Assembly: GCA_016193385.1 (NCBI GenBank)
Contig: JACPSF010000399.1
Span: 1-30,755, forward strand
Origin: Deltaproteobacteria bacterium
GTDB taxonomy: Bacteria > Desulfobacterota_B > Binatia > UBA9968
Direction of reading: 5' to 3'
DNA: 30,755 bases
Shown here: one piece after another, positions 7,687 through 15,587 of the stretch
Position numbering within the stretch: the stretch's first letter is position 1
Layout of the letters: each line of letters starts with the position of its first letter
Notes under the pieces: model-generated
What the model saw: the letters and a program-made list of their open reading frames with translations, nothing else
What the model was told of the DNA's origin: nothing
Database searches by the model: none
Program-made: the position numbers and the translations under genes

Positions 7687-9075
7687 GTGGTGCGAAAATT
7701 TCTCTACGTTTTCCTCCTGATCCTGGGATTCACCGGATGCGCATCTCGGCTCCCTGCCGAGATCCCGCTGCTCAAGCCGATGAGCGAGGACGACGAGGTA
7801 CGGATCAGTCGTGAATTTCGCCGGGAAGCAAAGAAAAAACTCAAGCTTGTCCACCAACTAGAGGTTGAGCGCTATGTCGACCGGATTGGCCGCCGGCTCC
7901 TTTCCGTAATGGGACCCCCGTCGTTTGATTACCGCTTCTTCGTAGTGGAGGACTCTCAACTCAATGCCTTTGCCGTGCCCGGGGGGTCGATTTACGTTCA
8001 CACCGGACTGATCGAGAGGGTTAAAGGCACCGATGAGCTTGCCGGCGTTCTCGGCCACGAACTCGTTCACGTGAAATCTCGCCACATGGCACGCATTTCC
8101 GGGCCAGACCCTCTGAGCATACTAGCGCTTTTGGGGGTGTTTCTCTCCGGGGGTGGCGCCCAAGCGCAGGCCGCCGGCGTCCTCGGTCAGGCCCTCTCGG
8201 CAACGCGGCAGCTCTCTTACAGCCGCCAACTGGAGCAGGAAGCGGACACCCTGGGGGTAAAATACATGGCCGAGGCGGGCTATGACCCGCGAGCGGCGTT
8301 AGGATTCCTCAAGATCATCGATCAGGAGCGGATTCTGAATCCCGTCGATCTTCCCCCCTATTTGATGACCCATCCCCTGACTCAGGAACGGGTCACCAGA
8401 GTGGAGGCCGTCGTACATTCCCTGGGGATCGGAGCTTTACGGCCCGAGGAATCCGACTCGATCAAAAAAATTCAAACGCTGTTGCGGCTGGAACGGCACG
8501 AAGCGGATGCGGTGATTGGGGAATACGAACGCCTGCTGGGCCAGAATCCGCAAAACGCCGAGGCTCTGTACATGCTGGGGCTCGCCTACGAGTATAAATC
8601 TCGGTGGCCTGAAGCGCAGCAGTTCCTGGAGAGGGCGCGGACGCTTAAGCCCAAAAGCCCCGGCATCGACCGGGAATTGGGCCATCTCTATACCCAGATC
8701 GGAGAGTTTCGTTCAGCCCACGAGGCGCTTGATCGCGCACTCAGCACAGACCCCAAGGAGCCCCTGAACTACCTCTGGCTCGGGGAGCTCTTCGAGAAGG
8801 AGTCCAATTTCCCGGAGGCCGTCGCCGCTTTTTTAAGAGCCCATAACCTCTCGCCCCTTTGGCCCGAGCCACCGCAGCACTTGGGAGTGGTCTATGGCAA
8901 GATGAACCGGCTCGGCGACGCCCATTACTACTTGGCCCGCTCCCATGGGCTCGCGGACGAGGACGAGCTGGCCATCGCGAACCTGGAACGCGCCTTAAAG
9001 ATTTTTGGGCCTACTACCCCGCGTGGGCAACTCATCAAGGATGAGCTTGCGGCGATTAGGGCTAGGAGGAAATAA
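7687..9075 (+). CDS. Lipoprotein M48 metalloprotease with C-terminal TPR repeats (BepA-like)
   Basis: Predicted outer-envelope zinc metallopeptidase of about 462 residues. The N-terminus is a lipoprotein signal ending in LGFTGC, with the modified Cys at about residue 18. The M48 domain holds the zinc motif HELVH (about 124-128) and the third-ligand helix with RQLEQEAD (about 180-187). TPR-like helical pairs fill about 265-440, the same layout as BepA/YfgC, which handles misfolded LptD and BAM clients at the outer membrane. The start is uncertain between TTG 7684, GTG 7687 and GTG 7690; no ribosome site is visible, and the promoter position favours a leaderless GTG. The 3' end overlaps the end of a convergent small gene by 14 nt. 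Confidence 0.92.
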   Translation: MVRKFLYVFLLILGFTGCASRLPAEIPLLKPMSEDDEVRISREFRREAKKKLKLVHQLEVERYVDRIGRRLLSVMGPPSFDYRFFVVEDSQLNAFAVPGGSIYVHTGLIERVKGTDELAGVLGHELVHVKSRHMARISGPDPLSILALLGVFLSGGGAQAQAAGVLGQALSATRQLSYSRQLEQEADTLGVKYMAEAGYDPRAALGFLKIIDQERILNPVDLPPYLMTHPLTQERVTRVEAVVHSLGIGALRPEESDSIKKIQTLLRLERHEADAVIGEYERLLGQNPQNAEALYMLGLAYEYKSRWPEAQQFLERARTLKPKSPGIDRELGHLYTQIGEFRSAHEALDRALSTDPKEPLNYLWLGELFEKESNFPEAVAAFLRAHNLSPLWPEPPQHLGVVYGKMNRLGDAHYYLARSHGLADEDELAIANLERALKIFGPTTPRGQLIKDELAAIRARRK

Positions 9076-9390
9076 ACTTGCTCTTCTGCCCTTGCTCCCG
9101 CTTCAATAGGAATTCGCGCAGGTAATCCGGATCAAATCCCAACAGGTCGCAAATGTTATTGAAGGAGAAAGGCCACCCGGTGCTCTCGTCCGCAACCCAC
9201 TCCAGGGCATTCTGATAAAGCCCCTTGCCGATACTGCTCTTGGTCGCAGGCATTCCACCGCGTCCTTGAGAATGGCAAGCATGAGCTTCTTCTCGCCGTC
9301 GAGCTGGCGGGATAAACCTCGATTGCCGAAGAACTGTGAAGGCAGATAGGCATCGGGCTCAATAATCCTAGCTAGGAAATCATCGTACAT
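9062..9390 (-). pseudogene. Small conserved-hypothetical-like gene split by a frameshift
   Basis: Two adjacent minus-strand frames together make one small protein of about 110 residues. The first part starts at ATG 9390 (MYDDFLARII) and runs through LMLAILKDAVECL. The second continues as GKGLYQNALEWVADE, WPFSFNNICDLLG and DPDYLREFLL, to a TAG at 9062. The parts join near 9245-9255, where one base is missing or two are extra. The two halves read as one continuous domain of a type I recall as an unnamed hypothetical family; I know no function. Either a sequencing indel or a real inactivating mutation is possible. The end overlaps the M48 protease gene by 14 nt. Confidence 0.6.
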
Positions 9391-9399
9391 AAACAAACC

Positions 9400-9422
9400 A
9401 TCGCTTATTGATATTAAGCGAT
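9400..9422. repeat. Perfect 8-bp inverted repeat in an AT-rich intergenic stretch
   Basis: ATCGCTTA (9400-9407) and TAAGCGAT (9415-9422) are exact inverted copies 7 nt apart, right upstream of the small minus-strand gene that starts at 9390. The spacing suits a dimeric repressor operator or a short hairpin. The rest of 9391-9679 contains no gene I can support, only a small CCGCTC/GAGCGG hairpin at 9465-9479. Confidence 0.4.
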
Positions 9423-9679
9423 TACATATAACACATAGACTTTACTATTACAATAACCTGTTCCCGCTCTGGGAGCGGTTCTCGTGGCGACCGCCGAAAC
9501 CCTCAGAATCTCCGCCCCAATCGCCCCAGACCCGCTCTATGAGCCTGGCCAGGTTTGCTTTGGCAACACAGTAGTCCCGGATGAAGAGCGGCAAGGGCAG
9601 ACCCCTGTGTTATGCCGCAGTTACGGGATTGCGATGGGACAAGAAAATGATTAATAGAGGGCCAGAAAGGATTTTCTCT

Positions 9680-11482
9680 ATGAGCAAGACCGCAGAAGGC
9701 ATTCGCTGGGATCTCAGCGACCTATTTGCCTCGCACGAGGACCCACGCATCGAAGCGACTCTGCAGGACTGCCGCAATCGAGCCGAAGCATTCGCCTCCC
9801 GGTTTCGCGGCGCGATCTATCGTCCCCAAGGACCGGCGCCGGAGAGTCTTCTCGAGGGACTCCGAGAACTGGAAGGGATCGAGGACACTCTGAGCCGGGT
9901 CTCAACCTATGCGGGCCTGCTCTACGCGGCAGATTCTTTAAGAGCCGAGTTCCAGGACCTCGAGCAAAGAGTGGAGCAGCGAGCGACCGAGGTGAGAAAC
10001 CTGCTGCTCTTTTTTGAGCTGGAATGGCTCGATCTCGATGATTCCGTGGCCGTACGGCTGATCCATCATCCGACCTTGAAAAACTACAGCCACTATCTCA
10101 AGAATCTGCGCCGCTTTCGCCCCCACAAACTCTCCGAGCCAGAGGAAAAAATCGTCAACGAAAAAGACAACACCGGTCGGAACGCGTTCGGTCGGCTCTT
10201 CTCCGAGATCACCGCCGCCTTGACCTTTGCCCTAGACCGCGACGGGAAACCCGCCGAGCTTACCCTCAGCGAGATCCTCGCCCTCATGCATCACCCTGAC
10301 CGGCAGCTTCGCCAGAGGGCCTGGGAATCACTCTTCGAAGGGCTTTCCCACCATGAGCATGCGCTCGGCTTTATCTACGATACAATGATTCAGGACCATC
10401 TCACGATGGATCGTCTGCGGCACTACCCCAACCCCATGATGGAACGCCACCTCGGCAATGAGATCGACGGCGAAGCGGTCGCCAGGATGATGGAAGTCAC
10501 CGAGGCCAATTACCGGATTGGGCACGATTACTTCCGCCTCAAGGCGCGCCTGCTTGGCCTGCCCCGGCTTGCGCTCTACGATCAATACGCGCCCGTGGGA
10601 AAAGAGTTCACCCCCTTTTCTCTCTCTCGGGCCCAGGAGGTCATTCTGGAGGCTTTTGGCGCCTTCAGCCCGGTTTTTCGCTCCATCGCCGCCGAGTTCT
10701 TCGCCAAACACTGGATCGACGCGGAGGTCCGCAAAGGCAAGCGGGGCGGAGCCTTCTGCGCTTCACCGTCGCCGCAGCTCCATCCCTATATCCTGTGCAA
10801 TTACACCGACACGATGAGGGATGTCATGACCGTTGCGCACGAGCTCGGCCACGGTCTGCACGGCTGCCTCAGCCGCGAACAGAGCTTTTTGAACTACGAC
10901 ACGCCGCTGACGACGGCTGAGACCGCCTCTGTATTCGGCGAGATGCTCGTCTTCGACTATCTCGTCGAGCACGAGCCGAACCCGCGGGTCAAGCTCGGGC
11001 TGGTCGCCGGCAAAATCGAAGACGCCTTCGCCACGGTCTTTCGCCAAAATGTCCTGACCCGTTTCGAGCAAGCAGTCTTCGCACGCCGGAGCCAGGGACG
11101 GCTAACCCCCGCGACCATCGGGGTGCTCTGGTTTGAGGCCAACGAAAAATACTATGGCGACGCCGTGGAGATGGGGCCGGCCTATCGCTGGGGCTGGTCC
11201 TATATCCCCCACTTCATCCATACGCGCTTTTACTGTTACAGTTATGTCTTCGGCGAACTATTAGTGCTTTCCCTTTATCGGATGTATCGAGAGCAGGGAG
11301 AGAACTTTGTCCCCCGCTACCTCGCGCTCCTCGTGGCAGGCGGGTCTGACAGCCCGGAGGCTCTCCTTGGACCTCTCGGCGTGGACTTCCACGATCCAAA
11401 CTTTTGGCAGAAGGGTTTTGATGAGATTCGAAGCATGGTCAAGCGCGCACAGCAGCTCGCCGATCAAATTGGCAAGGACTGA
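9680..11482 (+). CDS. pepF: Oligoendopeptidase F-like M3 metallopeptidase
   Basis: 600-residue cytosolic zinc oligopeptidase of family M3, the usual PepF length. The frame is open upstream to 9581, but ATG 9680 is preferred: GAAAGGA lies upstream and MSKTAEGIRWDLSDL matches typical PepF beginnings. The N-terminal helical domain (about 80-170) precedes the catalytic domain with HELGH (His387, Glu388, His391) and the third ligand Glu414 in TAETAS. The Tyr-rich HFIHTRFYCYSYVFGELL segment near the C-terminus is typical of the family. It degrades short peptides released by larger proteases and stands near two ATP- or zinc-dependent proteases, though on its own transcript. Confidence 0.94.
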   Translation: MSKTAEGIRWDLSDLFASHEDPRIEATLQDCRNRAEAFASRFRGAIYRPQGPAPESLLEGLRELEGIEDTLSRVSTYAGLLYAADSLRAEFQDLEQRVEQRATEVRNLLLFFELEWLDLDDSVAVRLIHHPTLKNYSHYLKNLRRFRPHKLSEPEEKIVNEKDNTGRNAFGRLFSEITAALTFALDRDGKPAELTLSEILALMHHPDRQLRQRAWESLFEGLSHHEHALGFIYDTMIQDHLTMDRLRHYPNPMMERHLGNEIDGEAVARMMEVTEANYRIGHDYFRLKARLLGLPRLALYDQYAPVGKEFTPFSLSRAQEVILEAFGAFSPVFRSIAAEFFAKHWIDAEVRKGKRGGAFCASPSPQLHPYILCNYTDTMRDVMTVAHELGHGLHGCLSREQSFLNYDTPLTTAETASVFGEMLVFDYLVEHEPNPRVKLGLVAGKIEDAFATVFRQNVLTRFEQAVFARRSQGRLTPATIGVLWFEANEKYYGDAVEMGPAYRWGWSYIPHFIHTRFYCYSYVFGELLVLSLYRMYREQGENFVPRYLALLVAGGSDSPEALLGPLGVDFHDPNFWQKGFDEIRSMVKRAQQLADQIGKD

Positions 11483-11611
11483 ACGGCCCTTCCCTTACCC
11501 GGAGCTACCACAACGCCTCACCCGAGGGTCTGGTCTACAGCCGCTACGGCCGCCGTCAGATGCAGTTCAAGGGATTCAAAGGGTTATTATACACGGGCGC
11601 AATATGTCGGA

Positions 11612-11641
11612 TTGACATAACACTTCGTCATCGGATACTCT
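11612..11641 (+). promoter_or_regulatory. Possible promoter of the MFS gene
   Basis: A perfect TTGACA (11612-11617), an 18-nt spacer and a weak TACTCT (11636-11641), about 70 nt before the MFS start. The -35 box is good, the -10 box poor. The 231-nt gap around it (11483-11713) has no intact gene. Confidence 0.35.
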
Positions 11642-11713
11642 CCCCGCCAAGATAGCGATCCGGGGCCAGTCCACGCTCTTCGCTAGTCACTTTTATGAAA
11701 CACCGCACAACCC

Positions 11714-12934
11714 ATGTCTGATGCGGCCACCGCGCGTGCGCCCTCCGCGGCAGCGCTCTATCTGGCGCTCGTCCAGTTCCTGTTCGTCACGTGCTGGACT
11801 CTGTACGTCATATTCCTGCCCGGGTTGCTGGAGACCGCGGGGTTGTCCAGACGCTATGTTCCATGGATATTGATTCTCGATCAGCTCACCTTCATGGTGA
11901 TGGACGTCGTCACCGGGGTGGCGGCGGATCGCGCGGGGCGCATGTTGGGGCGCATCGGCCCGTTGATCATCGGCTTGACGACGATTTCGTGCATCGCTTT
12001 TTTGCTGATCCCGCATGCCGCAGGCTGGGGCGAATTTTCGACCGCCGCTCTGCTGACGCTGATCCTGGTGTGGACGGCAACCTCTTCGGCCCTGCGCGCC
12101 CCACCCTGGGTGCTTTTGAGCCGCCACGCCGCGGCACCCAGCGTGCCGCGGATGAACGCATTGATGCTGACCGGGCTGGCCGTCGGCGGCGCGCTTGCGC
12201 CGTACCTCGGGATCACGCTGAAGAACCTTGATCCGCGCCTGCCGTTCGCTGCTTCGAGCCTGACGTTGCTCGCCACGACCGTCGGACTGATCTGGGTCGA
12301 ACGCGCGCTGTCGCGGCAGCGGGCAGGGCCGGCCCCGCCGCCAGCCGCATCGGCGCGGCTCACCGCCGGCTCGTGGGTGTTTGCCGCGGGTTGCCTGCTG
12401 CTCGCGCTCGGTTTCCAACTCCACTTTTCGCTCAATAGCGCCGAACAGTACCTGCGCGTCACCGTTCCGGAGCGTTTGCCTTACCTGATGCCGATGTTCT
12501 GGATCGGTTCCAACCTTGCGATGTTCCCAGGGGCGGCGCTTGCCAGGCGTTACGGGACGCTGCCCGTGATCGCGGCAGCCGCGTTGATCGGGGCCGCCGC
12601 CACGCTCGCGAGCGTGCTGGTCCGGGACCTCGATTCACTGCTCGCCGCGCAGTTCACTGCGGGCGGCGCATGGGGCTGCATCCTGATGGCGAGTTTTTCC
12701 GCGGCGCTGGAGTACGGCCGCACCGGGCGCGAAGGCCTGGCGCTGGGGCTGTTGTTCGCGGCACTGGCGGGCGCTGCGCTGGCACGTATCGCGGCAGTCG
12801 CCGCGGAAATCAACAAAGTCCCCGGCCTCGTCTCGGACCTGGAATGGGCGCCTTTTGTGCTATGGCTCGCCGGAGCAGTGCTGTTCGCCGCGCTTGCATC
12901 CACCTCCGCGCGCCGCGCAGCGCCCGTACCCTAA
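11714..12934 (+). CDS. MFS transporter, very GC-rich
   Basis: 406-residue major facilitator superfamily permease with about 12 hydrophobic segments in two halves, split by a polar, proline/alanine-rich linker near residue 200-215. A DVVTGVAADRAGR loop (about 64-76) after the second segment corresponds to the usual MFS motif A. The substrate is unknown. Codon third positions are overwhelmingly G or C and the protein is very alanine-rich, unlike the neighbouring genes, so recent transfer from a high-GC donor is likely. No clear ribosome site precedes ATG 11714, so the start is moderately certain. It ends 12 nt from the convergent amidohydrolase gene. Confidence 0.88.
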   Translation: MSDAATARAPSAAALYLALVQFLFVTCWTLYVIFLPGLLETAGLSRRYVPWILILDQLTFMVMDVVTGVAADRAGRMLGRIGPLIIGLTTISCIAFLLIPHAAGWGEFSTAALLTLILVWTATSSALRAPPWVLLSRHAAAPSVPRMNALMLTGLAVGGALAPYLGITLKNLDPRLPFAASSLTLLATTVGLIWVERALSRQRAGPAPPPAASARLTAGSWVFAAGCLLLALGFQLHFSLNSAEQYLRVTVPERLPYLMPMFWIGSNLAMFPGAALARRYGTLPVIAAAALIGAAATLASVLVRDLDSLLAAQFTAGGAWGCILMASFSAALEYGRTGREGLALGLLFAALAGAALARIAAVAAEINKVPGLVSDLEWAPFVLWLAGAVLFAALASTSARRAAPVP

Positions 12935-12946
12935 AAGGAACTTCCG

Positions 12947-14389
12947 TCATTTCATCGTGAAGGCCGGTGGCAGGACCTCATCCACCCCTTTTCCTGTCCA
13001 GTGCCACTTGGGGACGCTGGCCCAAACCTCTTCACCTTTAGCCTGAACCTTATCCAACAGCTCATCTTCGTTGAGCCGGAGATACCTTCCGTTGTCGACA
13101 AGTATCTCTCCGTCCACGATCACCGTTCGCACGTCCCGGCTCACTGCGGTCTCAACCAGGGCTTTGATCGGGTCGCGGATTGCGCCGAAGGCGATATCCC
13201 GGAGATTGATGATTGTAATGTCCGCCTTCGCCCCCTTTTGTAATCGGCCTAAGTCTTCTCTGCCGATCAGTTTCGCGCCGCCGAGAGTTGCCGCGTTGAA
13301 AACATCTCTGGGATGGCCGGCGATAAAGCTCCTTTCCGCCACCCGTGAAGCGAGTGAGGCGTAGCGCATATCTGAAATAATGTCCTTGGGGAACGTATCC
13401 GTGCCTATTCCCATACCGATCCCTGCCTTCAGATACCTATCAAACGATTCCATCACGATGCCCAGCTTCAAGTATTTCAACGGGCTGTAGGCTACCGAGG
13501 CGCCGGAGGCGGCGATAATCTTGAGGTCGTCGCCGTACGGATAAGCAAGCCAACTGTGGCCGGCGATGAAAATACAGTGGGAGAGGGAAACTTCCGGGTC
13601 GAGGAAGCCGATCTTGTGTAGCAGCTCAATCGGCGTGCAACGGTAGCGTTGCATCACCGTGTGAAATTCAAAGAGATTGATCGTGGCGTGGATTTGCACG
13701 CGCACCCCAATTTCCTTAGCCGCCTTTCGGGTTTCCTTCAAAAGCTCCGGCGTGCAGGAGTCCACATGGCCCGGAAACAGCATGGTGTTCATGCGACCGT
13801 TGCATGCGCCGTTAAACTTCTTGGCGAACTCAATGGCTCTCTTTAAACCTTCGCGTCCCCGCTCGTCGTCCCAATCGTATTCCAGCCGACCCTCACTGTC
13901 CTGGAAGAAATTGACATTCTTGTAGCTCGGGCCTGTGTAGGAGCGTATCCCGACCTCGTCCACCATCGAGACATAGGGCTCAGGATCCGTGCCAGGACCA
14001 CCGATCTCCAGCGTAGTAGTTACCCCACTTTTTAAGACATGGATGAAAGAGAAGCGCTGGCCGACATCCACATCCTTTAAGTGGGCGTGTTTAGCGCCAT
14101 CGCGAGCCGGAGCTCCATGAGCGAGGTAGTTTGATGCGAAGTAATCCAGCTTGTTCGCGTCGTTCAGTAAATAGTCGCTGGCGTTGATGCCGGAGTGGAA
14201 ATGGGTATCGATGAAGCCGGGGGAGACCAGACAACCCTTAGCATCGATCTTCTTATCCACCGGCTCGGCGTACTGCTTTCCCGCATATAGGACCCGATCT
14301 CTCTCAAAGATCACCACGCCATCCTTGATGACTTCGTGCTCTTTCCCGTTGAGGCCGACGGCATAACCGCCTTGGATAAGTGTTTTCAT
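12947..14389 (-). CDS. Amidohydrolase family metal-dependent hydrolase (cytosine deaminase/chlorohydrolase-like)
   Basis: 480-residue TIM-barrel amidohydrolase. Metal-site residues are His63 and His65 (FIDTHFH), His234 (QIHAT), His271 (LSHCIF) and Asp331 (GIGTDTFP), the pattern of single-metal deaminases and chlorohydrolases such as the AtzB/TrzN/SsnA group. The C-terminal part rebuilds the small beta-sandwich, with KGAKADITIINL and VDGEILVDNGRYL. The start ATG is 12 nt after the stop of a solute-binding protein gene, so the two are probably one operon, with the binding protein delivering a substrate. The substrate could be an N-heterocycle, guanidine-like compound or amide; the sequence does not decide. 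Confidence 0.9.
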   Translation of the reverse strand: MKTLIQGGYAVGLNGKEHEVIKDGVVIFERDRVLYAGKQYAEPVDKKIDAKGCLVSPGFIDTHFHSGINASDYLLNDANKLDYFASNYLAHGAPARDGAKHAHLKDVDVGQRFSFIHVLKSGVTTTLEIGGPGTDPEPYVSMVDEVGIRSYTGPSYKNVNFFQDSEGRLEYDWDDERGREGLKRAIEFAKKFNGACNGRMNTMLFPGHVDSCTPELLKETRKAAKEIGVRVQIHATINLFEFHTVMQRYRCTPIELLHKIGFLDPEVSLSHCIFIAGHSWLAYPYGDDLKIIAASGASVAYSPLKYLKLGIVMESFDRYLKAGIGMGIGTDTFPKDIISDMRYASLASRVAERSFIAGHPRDVFNAATLGGAKLIGREDLGRLQKGAKADITIINLRDIAFGAIRDPIKALVETAVSRDVRTVIVDGEILVDNGRYLRLNEDELLDKVQAKGEEVWASVPKWHWTGKGVDEVLPPAFTMK

Positions 14390-14401
14390 GGCGCGCTCTT
14401 G

Positions 14402-15439
14402 CTACTTCGTGAAGCCAAGGATCTTACCGTATTGCGCAGCGAGCTTATCGATCATCTCCGCCTGATCTTGGGTCATGTAAACCATTTGATGTTTCTGGGC
14501 ATACTTATAGACCGAAGTGCCCGGAACAAAGGCAGAGCTCTGCCCGCCGTACTTATCCCAGACCTCCTGGGCCTCGAGCGTGTTAAGAAACACGGCAAAA
14601 AGATGGCCCACGTTAGGATGGGGGGCGCCCTTCGGGACCCCCGCGTGGTAGGCGGGAGCAATAACAGGCTCAATCCCCTCGGCATGAACGATGGGCGCGC
14701 CGGTCGCTTTCGCCCGATGAATGAAGCTATCGGTTAGTGTCGCGGCCACCAGGATTTCCCCAACTTGGAGACGGGTATAAATCTGGCCGAGCAAACCTAG
14801 ATTCGGTTCCTGCTTCACCAGTCCGCGCACGTACTCGGTCGCTTTTTTCTCGCCCCAGGGTCCGGCGGCTAGACGCGAGAAGTGGTGGGCAGCGTTGGTT
14901 ATACCCAGTTTGCCGCCTTTCCATTTCGGATCCAGGAGGTCCTCCCAGCTCTTCGGCACGTCCTTTGCGGGTAAGATCTTGTTGTTGTAGGCGGGAAGAA
15001 CGATCTGGTGGGCAAAGGAGACCGTACCGTTGTCGTATTGGATGACTCGGGGATCGACCCCAAGCGCTCTATAGTCGAAGGTCTGATGCAGCTTCCTGAC
15101 CCACAGCGTGGCGTGGTGGGCATCGGTGACGACCATCAGATCCCATTCGGGTGCCACACCGGTAGGCGCACGGACTACGATCTTCGCCACGTCGCCCGGC
15201 ATGTCCCCCGCAGGACTATAATTCAGCTTGATATTAAGGCCGTACTTGCGGTTGAAGGCCTCGGCTAGAGCCTGCGCGCCCTGGGGTGTCAGAGTGGATG
15301 GACCGTAAAACTCGATCGTCCCCTCCTTCCGGGCTGCAACCACGAGCTCGTTCAGGGTAACGGCCTTCAGCCGGGTAGCCCACCCGAGCACAATCGATAA
15401 AAACAAAACGCCCATCAGAAAAAATCTTCTCGTCTTCAT
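14402..15439 (-). CDS. Periplasmic solute-binding protein (Fe3+/spermidine-type, family 1-like)
   Basis: 345-residue extracellular binding protein. The start at 15439 follows GGGAGGAAGAG and begins a clear Sec signal (MKTRRFFLMG, cleavage near LKA-VT at about residue 26). An upstream in-frame ATG would add 15 polar residues before the signal, so it is rejected. The body has features of ABC-type iron or polyamine binding proteins: AARKEGTIEFYGP near the mature N-terminus, PKSWEDLLDPKWKGG mid-protein, and HPNVGHLFAVFLNTLEAQ in the C-lobe. No ABC permease or ATPase is visible nearby, so the partner must be elsewhere or the protein is an orphan. It is followed 12 nt later by an amidohydrolase gene. 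Confidence 0.88.
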   Translation of the reverse strand: MKTRRFFLMGVLFLSIVLGWATRLKAVTLNELVVAARKEGTIEFYGPSTLTPQGAQALAEAFNRKYGLNIKLNYSPAGDMPGDVAKIVVRAPTGVAPEWDLMVVTDAHHATLWVRKLHQTFDYRALGVDPRVIQYDNGTVSFAHQIVLPAYNNKILPAKDVPKSWEDLLDPKWKGGKLGITNAAHHFSRLAAGPWGEKKATEYVRGLVKQEPNLGLLGQIYTRLQVGEILVAATLTDSFIHRAKATGAPIVHAEGIEPVIAPAYHAGVPKGAPHPNVGHLFAVFLNTLEAQEVWDKYGGQSSAFVPGTSVYKYAQKHQMVYMTQDQAEMIDKLAAQYGKILGFTK

Positions 15440-15452
15440 CTCTTCCTCCCGA

Positions 15453-15471
15453 CCGCGCAGACAGTGCGCGG
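15453..15471 (-). promoter_or_regulatory. Leader hairpin just upstream of the binding-protein ribosome site
   Basis: CCGCGCA (15453-15459) and TGCGCGG (15465-15471) form a perfect 7-bp GC-rich stem with a 5-nt loop. It ends 13 nt before the start codon at 15439, next to the Shine-Dalgarno sequence. It may affect ribosome access or protect the transcript; no poly-U follows, so it is not an obvious terminator. Confidence 0.45.
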
Positions 15472-15540
15472 CAATTTGGATCACATTCCAGAGCCACTAT
15501 GGGCTACCGCAAACGGCGCGACTCACCATTTTGGTAGGAC

Positions 15541-15568
15541 AATATACGATACCGCCCTGCTGCGTCAA
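15541..15568 (-). promoter_or_regulatory. Sigma70-like promoter for the binding protein/amidohydrolase pair
   Basis: On the minus strand TTGACG (15568-15563), a 16-nt spacer and TATATT (15546-15541). The predicted transcript would have a leader of about 95 nt before ATG 15439, containing the hairpin at 15453-15471. The boxes are the same as in the Lon-like protease promoter. Confidence 0.6.
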
Positions 15569-15587
15569 CTTTTGGCGCGGGCTGGTT

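Noticed and set aside
7579..7857. N-terminal extension of the Lon-like protease
   Set aside because: Overlaps its own promoter and the divergent M48 gene; the ribosome site and family start are at 7578.
9423..9679. Possible gene remnant or tRNA in the gap before pepF
   Set aside because: A 40-odd codon minus-strand frame looks slightly coding-like, but there is no start, domain or tRNA fold; nothing supportable.
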